Origin: Nipponacmea schrenckii
Lineage: Eukaryota; Mollusca; Gastropoda; Lottiidae
DNA: 64,000 nucleotides
Direction: 5' to 3'
Assembly: GCA_030562195.1 (NCBI GenBank)
Contig: JAUJPP010000005.1
Location: 34,831,106-34,895,105, forward strand
The notes under the pieces are model-generated. The model worked only from the letters and a program-made list of their open reading frames with translations, had not been told where the DNA came from and did not search any database. A program made the position numbers and the translations under genes. Positions 26,801-41,800 of the stretch are shown one piece after another (positions within the stretch are counted from its first letter, which is position 1; every line of letters starts with the position of its first letter).

Positions 26801-29800
26801 TAATCAAATAAATAACAAAATAACACCAAAATTATATCTCCTGCATGTTTCAGTATAATCTCCAGGGTAACTATGTAATGTCTAACTGAAGATACTACTG
26901 AAACATGAAAGAGATATAATGTTGGTGTTATTTTATTATTTATTTGATTTATATACTACTGCGCATCAGAAATAACCTACCATACTTATTATGTATACAT
27001 ATTTATATATATACATTTACCGTTTTTTGTTGTTGTAAACTTTGAATTATTCTTAACGATTTCTTTTTAGTCTGACTATCACCAAGGTTGGTCAAAGCTT
27101 CAATATAGACCTTAGTATAATGGTATGTATACCAGACGATGGTTCGTCTTTCTGTTTTCCTGAAGATGGTTTAAATCTGTTGAAAAATGTTCATATACCA
27201 CTTTGCGATGCTAGGGCACTTGGAAATCTTGCTGATAGTGGTATGTATTTAAAAAAACAGTTTCTTAATATTTTTATTTATTTAATCTTCTATAAATGTT
27301 TTTGATTTCGTCTACACGCGAGTATATAGTCAGATGCGTCACTTCAAAAAGGCATAAATATATGTACTGCAATCAATCGAACGATTGGAGAAGGTTTGAG
27401 TTCTACCAAGTCGACCATGCTCTTAAACGAACGAGTTTAGTTAGTTTTAAAGCTTATAGAAACACTGGGGGTCTCTATCCTTATAGCAACTAATAACCTA
27501 ACATTTCTTAACTTCAACATTCATCTTTTTTTCTAGATTTCAACCTTGAGGAGTACTTAAAAGGCTTGAAGCTAGAAGCTGGGGAGAAATTAAAGAAGTC
27601 TGGAGCTAAATATATCTTGAATAAATTGGGTATAACATCATATCTACTAGATGAAAGGTGTGATATCACGCGCTCGCCATATTCTTCCAGTATTGATGGA
27701 TGGAAAAATGGTAAATTTTAAAATTGTGTATTATTGGAATCGTGATTTAAATAGCTACGCAAATATTCTGCATGATTTTGTTTAGCTGAAATCCACTAAG
27801 AGAAATAAAATTGAATTTAATTCTTTAATTCATCCTTGTTATCATGAAAGCTTACAATGTCACACACTTGGAAAAAAGACAAAGCAGTCGTTCTATTTGA
27901 TGCTTATTCATTCCAGACTGTCCAAAATCACTAAAACCCTTTCCAAAACTTCCAAAAGGACTTATATGCCATCTTGATGATACATGTACCAAGATAGATT
28001 GTTGTTTCCATGTGGAATTTTTGGACACCAGTTTCCATGCTTCACTCAACCTAAATATGTGTGACTATGTGTTGGAAGCTTCGATTGAAAAACAGGAAGT
28101 CAAACTACCACTGTTAGGTGAAGAGTATGATTTAGATAAAGGTACATTTTTTCTTATTTAAAACATCAAAAAAAGACTTTATCACCTTTTTTTTATTTGT
28201 CTGTTGTCCTTGTGGTTTTTCTTTCTACTTCGGTATTTCAAAATCTTCCATTAAGTTTTTGTTTATCAATTTGGAGCGTGTACCTGTATTCTAACTACTA
28301 ATATTTGGAACCATTGGAGCTAAATTGTTATGTATCTCTGAACTAGTATAACTAAAATATGTTTTGAATCATTGCGTTCATAAGTTTAAAAATTGTTTAA
28401 TTTATAGGTATAACAAGCAGAGTGCAAATCTCGGATTTTTTAGTTGTACGGTATGTTAATAGATAATTTAGTACAAAATGCTAATCACATATATTCTTCA
28501 AACAAAGTACTAACCGACAATATTAACAGTCAGAATATTGTGAAAAAAAAAATCCTTTAATATTGATGAAAATTGCCATATTCATTTCACAATGTGCTAG
28601 GACCCCTATAGTCTAAACCTTGTCTACTCTTTTCCCAACCTCTGATAGATATTTGGACAGATATGGCTGTGGGAGAGTCAGGAAACTTGGGATTTTCCGC
28701 ACCTCCCTGGGAGCGGGGGTTTTAAACATATATACATACGTTGAATCTACTAATTCTCGATATATTTGGAAAGATGCACGCCCGTGGTTGCATCATTTTT
28801 TTTCTTTTTTTTTGAAGACTTTCAATCACTCCTGTCGCAAACTCAAATTGCGTGCACATTAAAAACTTTCGACGTTACAGGGTCACGTGATAGCAACAAA
28901 CGAACCACCATCTTATACTTTCATTTCATGACCCAGTAACGTCGGAATTTTGGATGCGCGCGCAATTTGAGTGATTGAAATTATTGAAAAAATCTTTGAC
29001 CCAACCATAGGCGTGACGTGAGTGGTGTAGGGTGATAATGATGGTATGATTGAACTACAAAAACACCCATCTTTCAAATAAATCGAGGTTTGGTGGTTTC
29101 GATGTATGTAAATAGGTTTAATACCCCGAACCCGCAGATGTCCCAAGTTTTTAGTGCCTAGTTTTTCTGACTCTCCCCAGCCATGTCAGTCTAAAAAGCC
29201 ATCAGAAGCTGGGAATAGCGTCTGCAAGTTTTGGACTAGGGGCACCATGTCCCCGCCCACATACCTTCATTCTCAATAACCTAAACTAATTTCATCCTCT
29301 TTATCAGATGATAACTGTGTTGTAATGTCTCTATTTGCAGTATTCGAAATATATACTAACCAAACCTTTGCCCAAGCAGTCTACTCTGCTGATCATCCCT
29401 ACTTGTATCTGTTGATGAAGTGCAGATAAGCTTATTTCAGATACATTCTATTTTCTTCTTGAATAATTTGTATTTCAGGTTTGGTGTTCGTAAAGTACAC
29501 AAGAAGATTTTGATTGATTTATCAATAGCAGCCTGTTTTCAAAAAGACATATGTCAAGCAGAATTTGATGTTTTCACTGGTACAGAAATTCCACAAACTG
29601 TTTGCGACTTAAACGCCAAGTTGGATCTAAAAGGTAATATATATATGAAACAAAATGGAATTGATGAGCCACATCATTTTCAGTTTCTTATATGTTTAAT
29701 AATATTAATTTACTATATTTGTTTTTAAGTAACTGTGCAAAAGACTCTTCTATAACTGAAATTCTTACAGGTTTGGCTAGATCTAAAATTGTTGCGTTAA

Positions 29801-32800
29801 AGTAACTTGTAATGGTTTGTGTTTTATAGGATTCTCAGTTTCTGATTGGGCTAAAGAAAAGGGTATAGATTTTACGAGAGGTTTACCAAAGAAAGTAGTG
29901 CAAGTATTTTTAGAACAGACTGGTATAGCTGAGAAAATGTTAGATCCACCTTGTCAACGTGACAGTTTAAAATATCAACCTGCGCTTTCTTCCCACTGGA
30001 AAAATGGTAATTAATGTTATTTTACAAGATATTCATATCGTACAAAACAAGTTTCTTCTAATTGTTTCTAATACATTCAACTTTTAATTCTAGATTGTCC
30101 AAGAATAAAGAGGCTACCAGAACTGAAGGCACCAGTGAATTGTTATATACCAGATTATTGTACTGGAATAGACTGCTGTCTAGAAAGTGACTTACTAGGA
30201 ATTTCACTCAACGCTCATCTGAATATTGATACTTGTAACTATGTTATTGAAGGATCCATTGAAAAAATATTTTTCAAGATTTCAATTTTGGACTATGACT
30301 GGGGTAATTGTCTTTCTGTGCATTACAATATCTTTTAATTTAATTTAACAGAAAATCCAAATAATTGCATACAGTTATATTTTATATTTACCGACACCAG
30401 TACCAACTACTAACGATAATTGTTATGTTTGGAGAGTGTAAGTAGATACAACAATGCATGCGAAAGAAAGGAAAAAACGGTCTTTCGAATTGTATATTTC
30501 ACTGCCTTCACACAGTGCCCTGAGTGGTAGATGTAAATCGTTGTCATCATACACAATGTTATTTGTTGCAGGAACTGATGAAGTAGAACAACTGAGCGAA
30601 TTTCTCTATATGAAGTAAGTTTTCTTTACATGCTTTGGTAACGTTAAATATTGCTCTCATTTACATACTTACATAGTTATAAATTGCCCTTTCCACTATT
30701 TGTTTTGTGTTTAATTCTTTAGATTTAGAATTGATAGACTGGTGGACCAAAAGATATTTATAGTTGACCTGTCTCTTAAGATGTGTTTCCAAGGAAAAGA
30801 TAAGTGTGAAATAGACTTACCATTACTGGAACAATCGCAGATACCAATGCCTGTGTGTAATATGGAGATGGGATTTAAAATAAAGGGTAAGGGTACATCG
30901 TCCCACTCTAATACCTTTAATTAGTTATGACTTTTAAGCAACTTGTTTCTATATTTGGATTATGTCGTTAGCTGAATAAATTCGAACATCTCATTTATAA
31001 AGGCTGTATTTCAGATTTCTCCTTAAAGAAATGGCTTGAAGAAAGAGGTGGAGATCTAAGTAATATTTTAGTCAATAAGTTGATGGATACTCTTGGAATA
31101 ACAAAATATCTCAAAGATACGCCATGTACATTGGTCCAGGAACCCTTTAAAACAGCTTCTATGAACAATGGCTGGAATAACAGTAAGTGGATATATGATA
31201 TGGTGGGGCCAGCCACCTTGGAACGGGGGTACAAATAATGGAAATACTGACAAGATGGAAATACTTTTTTCGAGCTTAAAATTTCAAATGCGCAAGTCTC
31301 CTTTGAAATTTCTTAAATGTGAAGTAAGGGTACAATGTGGAGAACAAATTGCCATTATATCTTGAAAATACATTAAATCGTAATATCAAATCATTTTCAA
31401 ATATGTTCGTCTTTAGACTCAAGACTATTCGACATAAGTTTCAAGTCAATAGCCTGTGCCGTCAAAGTTGGTACAAAATATTGGGGACATTCTTTCAGAA
31501 TTATTGTCTGTATCAATTCCATTTCAGTGTGTCAATTGAATATGACTTTACCAACTCTAAATGATCGTATGGCCTGTTATATTCCTGGTTATTGCACTGG
31601 TATTGCTTGTTGTGTTGATATTAGTGAAATATCGCGAACGTTCCAAGCTCATCTCTTTATTGACACTTGTAATTATATATTCAGTGTTGGAATCGAAAAG
31701 ATCGTGTATAATGTAACATTGGTCGATTATGTTTGGGGTAAGTATTAGTTGAATATAAAATTGGTTGATTATGTTGGGGTAAGTATTGTTTGAATATAAC
31801 ATTGGTTGATTATGTTGAAGTAAGTATTGTTTGAATATAAAATTGGGTGATTATGTTGAAGTAAGTATTGTTTGAATATGAAATTGGTTGATTATGTGGG
31901 AGTAAGTATTGTTTGAAAATAACATTGGATGATTATGATCGGGGTAAGTTTTGTTTGAATATAAAATTGGTTGACTATGTTTGGGTAAGTATTACTTGAA
32001 TATAAAATTGGTTGATTATTTTGAGGTACATATTAAGGTAAATATGTTAAGGATAAGTATTGTTTGAATAAAGCGTGATTAATATTGAATATTCTTACAT
32101 GTGTTGATTATGTTTTGGTAAGTATTGTTTCTAACATAAAATTGTTGATTAATTTTGTGTTAAGTATGAAATAATTTTACATGGGTTGATGATATAAGTA
32201 TTGTATGAAATTTATTGTGGTAAGTACAAAATAAAAAATCTTACATGAGTTGCTTTTGGTTGGGTAAACATTTTTATAAGAAATAAAATAAAAATATAAA
32301 TTGTGCAAAATAGAAAAACGTTTGGAAAATTATACTGTGTTTTACAGGAACTCAAGAAACTATTGATATCGGTGGAATTTTTAAACTGAAGTAAGTTATA
32401 TTTTGAATAGAATTCAGTCGTCAAGAATGCGAATAAGTACTTGTCTCATGTGGTGGTCTTAAACTTGGTTGACCCTAGTTCATTTAGTGTGGCCTGTATT
32501 ACATTACCACAAAATTTCTTATCAGATATAACATCAGATCGTATTTTAACACTCTTCAACTAACTTTACGTATTTGTACTGAAATAAAAGTTTATGGTTC
32601 GAATTACTTCGGGTTTCGTTTTTCATTTTGGTTGAAACAAGATTTATCCGATGTAATTTAAAAATACAATACATTTTGCAAAAATGTTTTTTTATAATGA
32701 AGCAATTTTCATGAAAAATTGAAAAAATGCTACTACAGATAAAAATGGGAGAATTCAGATTTCTCAAAATCACGTAGGGCAACCCTGTGTCTGGTGTTAT

Positions 32801-35800
32801 TCACAAAAACAGTACATATTCTCTATAATGATGTCAAGCATGCGCCGTTACATGAGAGTGGCGCTAAATGTTATCTGATTTGTATGATTTTGGTGGCTAT
32901 TAAAACCTTGTTACTTTATCTAAAATTTGTTGGAACAGAAATTTGGTTTTTGAATTTAATCTTTTTATGCCCAGTTGAATTTTTTGAAATTTCAAAGGTC
33001 TCTATTGAGTTACCTTGACCTTCGATGACCTTAAGTACTTAAGTATGCTAATATTGGTTGACAAATTTTAACGTCTGGTTTTAGAGGCAACTAGAAATTG
33101 ACATTTATGACATCTTTGGACGACTGTATCACATTCTCTAACATACACACACAGAGCTGAGTTTTACAAATTATCAATGACCATTTGATTCTCTTTTCAA
33201 AAACATTTGACAATGTTTCATAATCATATTTTTTATTATTTTGGTTTTATTTTTCGAAAGAAAATGCACCTGATTTTCCCTATTCAAGAATGTGTTTAAT
33301 ACAAATCTTTGAATTGTTAAAGTTGGTACAAATCTTATTTTGTCTGCTAAAATTCGTGATTTTTAGGGTTAACATAATTGACAAATGTTAAAAGAGGATT
33401 GTACAACAATAATGATAAACTGTTTATTTGAACTATTTACGTCGAGATATATATTTTTTCAAAATTGTAACGTAAAAAATATCAAACACACCTCCATTTA
33501 TAACTGTGAATTATCAAGTTTCATTTTTTCCAATCTTAATCAGAACTTTGCTAGTATTTCTATATAAGAAAGTCTATGAAAATGTTAACAGACGATACAA
33601 ATAAGTTACATAACACCTTTTATGCGGTCTTATTAAAAGCGTTTTTTTTCTATTTTTTCCTAAATCTTGTTTATGCATATTATTTTATATAACAATTTAT
33701 AGATGTGAATGTACAAGCAGATTACAACGAAATCAAAATAGATGATGTATGTGATAAAATACTTCAAGCATAAAACAAAAGATTGAAAAATTCCCCAGTT
33801 TGCTATTTGACTAAAAGCTTTGAGTCAAAATGTCCAGTCCAAGCATAGTGCTGTACTCAGCTCTAGTGATATATGTATTATCTTATTTGTTTAGATTTCG
33901 AATTGAAGATTTAGCAGGAGAGAAACAATATCTGGTCAATTTAAAGATGAGTGCCTGTTTTACTGCTGGGAAGGAATGTGACTTACAAATACCGATATTT
34001 ACTGATGTGAGAGTTCCGAAATTGTTATGTGACTGGGATCCTTCTCGAGCTTTGAAAGGTATACACATTTTTGAAAATGAATAGATTAGTTGTTCTCACG
34101 AGTTAAGACAAAATTAATTACATTTTTATAATAACATACTTTTTTGAACAACTATTATGTAGATTTCAAACTGGAGGAATGGATAGAAGATCAAGGTGGA
34201 CAATTAACAGATACAATCATACAGAAACTACTAGAGCAACTTGGACTTTCTGCTTATCTACTATCACCTATGTGTGATAAAAACAGTCTAAGTTATTCAC
34301 CAGCAGTACAGGGATGGAAAAAAGGTAAAATAGATAAAAGCTTGGAGATCTGAAAAATAAACAATGTTCTAAACCACTGGCTTCATATATTTAATACTCC
34401 GAATTTTCGATTCCAGTGCAGATCATCACTCTGTTCTTTTAAAATGTCTCTTTGTTTTGGCCTTGAAGCCAGAGTGCCTCAGTGTCTTAAGGGTCTAGAA
34501 TTTGATACAAGAAAAGATTGCAACGATACCAACAATTTGCATAGTAAGAAAGGGACGACGAGACAATAAGATGAGACCTTATGTGCTAATGATTTTACAG
34601 GGGGTTTCTAGAACCCATTGGCCAAAGTTAGTCCATAAAAGTAAGTCTTTAAATCGTTAAATTCAATTTCAGATTGCCAGCTAGACATGACTTTACCAAC
34701 TCTACCTAAAGATCTTTCTTGTCAAGTGCCTGATTTTTGTACTGGAATTGACTGCTGTCTTCAAGTACCATTCTTAAAACGATCTCTTCGAGCTGCTGCT
34801 AGTATTAATATGTGTACCAATGTCCTCACCCTATCGATAGAGAAAGTTAAACTACAGAAGTCTCTTGTAAATTATAAATGGGGTACGTAACAGTCAACAG
34901 AATCAAATTGAATATGTATATAGCTTGTTGTGAAATTGTTAAATCAGTTTTAACAAACCATCTGTTTTCAATGGTATCTGAAAAGTCGCTTGACGACTTT
35001 TGCAATTCTTAATTGGTTTAGCCCCACTTCGTTCGAAACATTCCAACTGAAAGTCTATTTACATTTACTCTATGATGATTGTGACTTTCTTAGTTTTGTG
35101 GTGAATGTTTTCTTGAACTATAGCCAATTGTTAGTTATACACCAGCGAGGGTTCGATAGAGACCACAGTTTTGATCGGAAGTTGACTATTTCATTCCCTG
35201 TTAATAAATTTTAACAGAATTTGTTAAGGGGTCATATTGTCATTTTTTTCATGAACGGATTTTGAGTAACTACCCTTAACATAGCCAAAATTAGTGGTAG
35301 GATATTGTCCGACCGCTCGTCACATAAACTGATGATGAACATGAATTCCATTTGTTTGCAGGAAAGTCAGAAAGTTTCAATTTGAGGGGTGTAGTAAATA
35401 TTGAGTAAGTTAGCTTTATAAACAATTTTATAGCTCTTTTCTATTGTTGGAACGATTGGGTATTTTACATCCGATAAGAACACAGAACTGTGATCAATCA
35501 AGTACCAGTTACCTTGAGAAGTATGGAGGCATAAAGTTGCCAATATTCTCGATTGTGTTACAGCTTTAAATACCAATGTTAATATTACAAAATACACTTG
35601 TCAATGCTGCAAAGTACAATTGTCGATTTGTAAAAATGTAAAATGTATGAGTATACCACAAAATCCCGTGATATGGCACACGGCTTACAATTTACACTTT
35701 GCATTATGCATTAGACACTTTGCATTATAAATTCTGCATTAGTCACTTTACATTACGCACTTTGCATTATCGAGCCTTGCAGAATAGACTTCTACATAAT

Positions 35801-38800
35801 CGAGCCTTGCAGAATAGATTTCTACATAATAGAACATATAACCTTATATGAAATGATGACGTATTCATTTGCATACGTAAAAAACGGCGGAAATGTACGG
35901 AAATTTATAAACATGCGTGAGAAATAAATTCTCCTTTACGGTCAAGGTCGGTTAAAAAGGACGTTACGGCACTACTTCACTTGTGTATCTCTTTTACTTT
36001 ATATCCACTAATAACACTATTGGACACTATTCTGTATACTCACACCAAATTTCATTGAAATCGGATCATTTTTTCTTCTATAAATCGATTTTGTGTTTGT
36101 ATAAATATCGCTCTTTTGATAAATAATGTTCTAATGTCGATAAATGGATAACTTCAATTTAATAAAGATGAAGAGTAAACATACGAGTCTTTTCGTAACA
36201 ATACACATATACTTGAGACAGTTTCAGGGACGTTTTGTACCAACTTAGTATAAATGTCTGTACATGGAATTAAATTAGCCTTAGAGCACCTACTTCAGTA
36301 TTCTACCACTGCCGGAAGTGACGATAAAAAATATTTGATTTTCTGTTGCTTTGACATAGCGACACTGACAATGACTCACATGACCACCCCAATGACCCAC
36401 ACTGCCCAGCAACGGCCTAGGCCACCATATCGTCCATATGCGCCATAGAGCACCTACTTCAGTAGCCTACCACTGCCGGAACGATAAGAATTATTTGATT
36501 TCTCCATGACGTGACCTACAGGCACTGACAATGACCCACAAGTCTAATGAGTCACCCCTTTGACCCATACTTTCCAGCATCGGCCAAGGCCACCATGCAT
36601 ATCGTCCATATGCGCCATATCGGCAAACATATCGTGTATATACGCCATATAGAGACCCAACTTCAGTATCATACCGCTACTGGAAGTGAAGATCATAACG
36701 GTAATTGGTAATGATTCACTATTTCTACTGTATCCAGTATCACGGACCGAACACCGGGCCGGGCACCGTACTTCATCTTTTCGTGTCTTTATAGAGATGG
36801 TTTAAGTGATAGTCTTTAAATCGCTGGACTTCAGCCCGGAGTTACCCCGGACAAAATACCCTGTTATATATCCCGGACGACCCCCGTATTTCGGTGGGAA
36901 ATTTCAAGAAAAATGTCAAAAATAGTTCTGCACATATACCCGGAAAAGCAAAGGAGTAGACCCGGATGAACAGATCCGGACAGGTTCAGATTGCACCTGA
37001 ACCTTGCCGTTGTAGAGCAGGAGTAGCCCCAAAGTGACTATACCGGCAATGGCTCGGAGTAGCCCCGGCTAAACGCCAAAACACACGAAAGTATTTGTCA
37101 TGTCAAATTAATCCGCACGGACCGCACTGAAGGAGTATCCACGGATCAGAGTCCGGGAGTATTCCGGGGCCTCAGTCCGGGAATGTGGGATTGAGGCTAA
37201 AGCCCTAACTAAAGGCCCGGAGTACTGCAAAACATTTTTGCTTGAAATTTCATCCAAAACTATTGGGGTTTGTCCAGGTTATATCGGGGTATTTTGTCCG
37301 GAGCTACTCTTGGCTGAAGTCCAGGCATGCGTGACTGGGGCTTAAATGGACAACGGCGGCATTTGTTTCGACCAATCGAACGTTAGTCTTAAAAACGGGA
37401 GTTCTTTTTAGCTGAGCTAATCAGTTATAGCGTTCACAGCTCACTGTAAAAATTTGAGCCTTCAAATCCATGTATATCCATAATTATCCGCATTTGAAGG
37501 TTGAAATTACGACTCATAATTAGGTGAGACTATGCGATATTATAGAAAATGCACATATAGAAATAGAAATCATACAGAAGTACAAAAGTGCAGAAGTGCC
37601 GTAACGTCCCTTTTTACCAACCTTGACCGTCAGGGAGAATTTATTTCTCACGCATGTTTATAAATTTCCGTACATTTCCGCCTTTTTTGTACGTATGTAA
37701 ATGAATACGTCATCATTCCATATAAGGTATATGTTCTATTATGTAGAAGTCTATTCTGCAAGGCTCGATAATGCAAAGTGCGAAATGCAAAGTGACTAAT
37801 GCAGAATGTATAATGCAAAGTGTCTAATGCAAAATGCATAATGCAAAGTGAACATTGTAAGCTGTATTCGTGCTCCATTTCATGGGATTTTGGTGTATAC
37901 ATAAACATTTTACATTTTTAACCAATCGACAATTGTACTTTGCAGCATTGACAAGTGTATTTTGTAATAACAACATTGGTATTTAAAGCTGCAACACAAT
38001 CGAGAATATTGGCAACGTTATACCTCCATAAAGAAGAGGTTATTTTGTGTATTTTGTACCGTGGTAAATGCAGTCTTCCTAAGAGTATACATATTTTTCA
38101 GGTATATAATCTTTGATCTAGCTGGTGACGAACAGTATCTATTCAGTTTAAATATAAGCATTTGTTTAAGTTCCGATAAACCTTGTCAGCCTTCTTTTTC
38201 TGTTCTGAATAATGTCAGAGTACCCAAACTTTTCTGTAATTGGGGTGCTAACAACAAACTTCAAGGTATGTGTACTACTTTAACAATAATAATTATAACT
38301 AGATCCCGAGGCTTCGTGAGGTTCTGACGCAGTGCGTAGCAGTTTTGATATACGCTTTAAAACTACCCCACAAAGTATCTGTAGAACACTAACATTATCT
38401 TACAGAGTATAAGTCATTTTATTTCAAAGCATAATTGGTTCGCTGAAACTCGTGTCATGTAGATCGCTCAAACGCATAATTCAACAAACAGTTTTTATCG
38501 ATGAAATTCGCAATTTTCAAATGGTGATTAAACAGAAAGTATACATCGTACATCAAAATATAATATATCAATGGATAGATCTTTTCGAGAGCTATCACAT
38601 TTGTGCAGGTCACAAGGTCACCAAAGGTTACAATATACGACCATTCGATTTTTTATATATTACTATCAGGTAAATCTCAAAATCAAAATCAAAATTCAAA
38701 AATCGGTTTCCAAATATAATTCAGCAATCGATATTACATTCTATAGGCATCAAAATAACACAAATCGGAGCATCTCCAGAGCCCCCGTTTCGATTTAAAG

Positions 38801-41800
38801 AAAATTACGCACAGTTAGTAGAGAAGAAAATACAAAATTTTCGAATACTAAAAAGCGCGTTTTTGGTGGAAATATATATCATTACAAAGAGCAGATAAAC
38901 TGTGATAAGATTCAATATGAATTTTTGCTCTTTAAATATAAAAAATCACAAATTTCAATCGCTATAATAATAATAATAATTAAACTCTTTATTTTACATG
39001 GGTCAGAATTAGGCCCAATACACAAGGACATGGTCCTGTCTCACATTCAGCCCATGGGGCAATACATTGGGGAAAAAAAATCAAAAAATCAAAAAATCAA
39101 AAAAATCGAAAATACATAATATCTCAATATACAATTCGTCCAAAATACTAAAAAATCAAATGTATCAAATGTGTATAAAATGTGTATAAAAACCGGAAGT
39201 AGACATCGGACAACACAAATGAATATATCAGGGGATAGACCAGGGTAATAACTCGTTTTCAGGTCACAAGGTCACCAAAGGTCAAGGTCACGAAATATTG
39301 GCCTTTAAATTTATAGTCATTACCAAATAAATTACCAAGAAAATCAAAATCAAAATTCAAAAATCGGCTCCCAAATATCATTGCGCAATCGACTCTAGTC
39401 ATAAGATATGAAAAAATAACGAAAATCGCTTTATCCCTTGAGGCCCCATTTTGAATTTTACAAAAGTTTAACATTTCAATATGGCGGCTTAGCTTTTGCT
39501 TCCGGTCCGGATTTTTCCATCTTCGTTTTTTTTGTATGACTATTTGTAGCAATATGTTGCAAAACGAATTTTTGAAATATCTTAAGAATTCCGGAAGTTA
39601 GTTTTTTAAGTTTTCGGGTTGATGAGAATAAAACTGTAGAAGTTAAAAAAAAACGCAAAAAAGTCAGCTACAAAAGTAATGAAATTAGCAGTTTAAAAAT
39701 GCAGTTAAGTAGCTAGCAGTTCAAAAAAGCTTACAAAAGAAGTTCTGTCAAAATCAGTTGAAAAATAGAGGAAATAAAGTCACGCAGTTTGAATAGCAGA
39801 CAGCAACAGGTAGTTTGTAGCATGTTGCCTTCTAAGGGAATAATCGAATGTGAAATTCGAAAAAAAAAACAAATAATGGCACAGAGTGGGACTTTGCAAA
39901 TGTCGAAACAGACAGGCCGAAACATCTGATTTTCTGGGAGAATATGGCCAAAGCAACGAGGTTTCTGTGTGCAAAGTACATTTTGAAAAGCGTTATTTCC
40001 CACTGACGTAATTCGCTGAACGATATAAATGGTAAATTGGAAGTTTACCCGGATGTGCCACGCCCATTTCATTTTTTTTTGCGTAAATCTAATCACATTC
40101 CAAATATATATATATATGTATATTCACGGTACAAATTTGAAGCTTAGATCAAGAGATATACACAAATACGTTTCAAAAAATCAAATTTTCATTTAAAAAA
40201 CTTTTGTTATACATCGCTGGAAAGTGGGCAAAAAGCGCCTTAAGAATCTGAAAAAAATAACCCTCTAAATTATTAGGTCAAGCTCTAGAGCAGTCCAAAG
40301 TTGCGAATTTTGCTGTTTTCGGGCAGCTTTAAAACCGGAAGTAGACGTCGGATGTCAAATGACAATATTATGTCGAATGATAGTCAAAGTCAGTGACCTT
40401 TGACCTTATAAGGGTCAAGGTCACCAAAGGTCAAGGTCACGAGAAATAAGCTCCCAAACTCGAAAAATATTTGATACTTTTTTTGCTATTGTCGCAAATT
40501 GCAACAAACAGACCGAAGCATCTGATTTTTCGGGATAAACTGGCAAAAGCAATGAAGTATCTGTGTGCAAGGTACTTTTTTAAAAACGTTATTTCCTACA
40601 GCCGTAATTCGCTGACCCATATAAATGGTAAATCGGATTTCGACCGGATGTGCTACGCCCATCTCATTTGTTTTTATGTAAATCTAATCACATTCAAAAT
40701 TTATATTCACGTTACAAATTTGAAGCTTGTACATTTAATAGATCACGAGTTATACACACATACATATCAAAAAAACGTAAATACGGCAAAATGTACTTTT
40801 ATTTTCAAAAGTCAAAAAATTCAATTTTCATTTTAAAAACTTTTGTTATACATTGTTGGAAAGAGGACAAAAGGCATCTTAAGAATCTGAAAAAAAATAC
40901 CCTCTGATTTAATTAGGTCACGCTCTAGAGCAGTCCAAAGTTGCGAATTTTGCAAAGTCGGGGGTCAAAGGTCAAAGTATCAAGTGGTAGCCAAGGAAAG
41001 GTCACCAAAAGTCAAGGTCACGAGAAATAAGCTTTTATAAATATTGAAAAAATTCAACCGGAAGTTGCAAAAAAACAAAATCGAAATTAAAAGAAAAGTT
41101 TTGCGCAATCGCATGAACTTTATAAACATGCAAATATCATGCAAATCGCTCTTAACCCAGAGGCTCCATTTTGAGTTTTACAAAAAAGTGACATTTCAAG
41201 ACGGCGGCCAATGTTTCACTTCCGGTCCAGATCAATCAGCCTTAAAATAGCAAAGTTGCAAAAAAAAGCGCAAAATACGGCAAAAAATGTGTGCTACGAA
41301 TTTTCGAATTTCGAAATTTTTCAACTGCTATATTGTTGGAAATTATTTCAAGTTTCCAAAAATGCAAACCCGAAGAAAATCAATCAAAAATTGCGACAGC
41401 TAGCGTCAATTTGCTTCTTTTAAGGTTTGTTGCAATGTGCAAATATCAGCTTTGCAAAAATGATCCAATTTATATCCATAAGAAACGTTGCCACTACAGA
41501 AATTGCTGCAACTATTGCAGCCTAGGCTGTGTGAGGTGTGTAAATTTCAAAAAAAAAAAAAAAAGAATTGACAAACCGAAAACAACAAAAAAACATTTCG
41601 AAAACAAATCGGATAAAAAATTAAAGAAGGGTTCCTTATTTTCATATATATACATATATATACTTAAATTTTCGCCAATGTTTCTCCCTTTTATGAAACC
41701 TTTCTGATCTTGGTGGATAATATTATTAAAGATGGGTTTTCTCATTTTCATATATATACATAAATATACCATAATTGGACAGGTAATACTTATATCAGTA

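Noticed and set aside
39259..40096. Minus-strand frames of 97-121 codons
   Set aside because: Within the AGGTCA repeat region; composition typical of non-coding AT-rich DNA.
40471..41707. Several overlapping frames of 85-138 codons
   Set aside because: AT-rich, Lys/Phe-heavy chance frames over dispersed repeats; no splice sites or family motifs.
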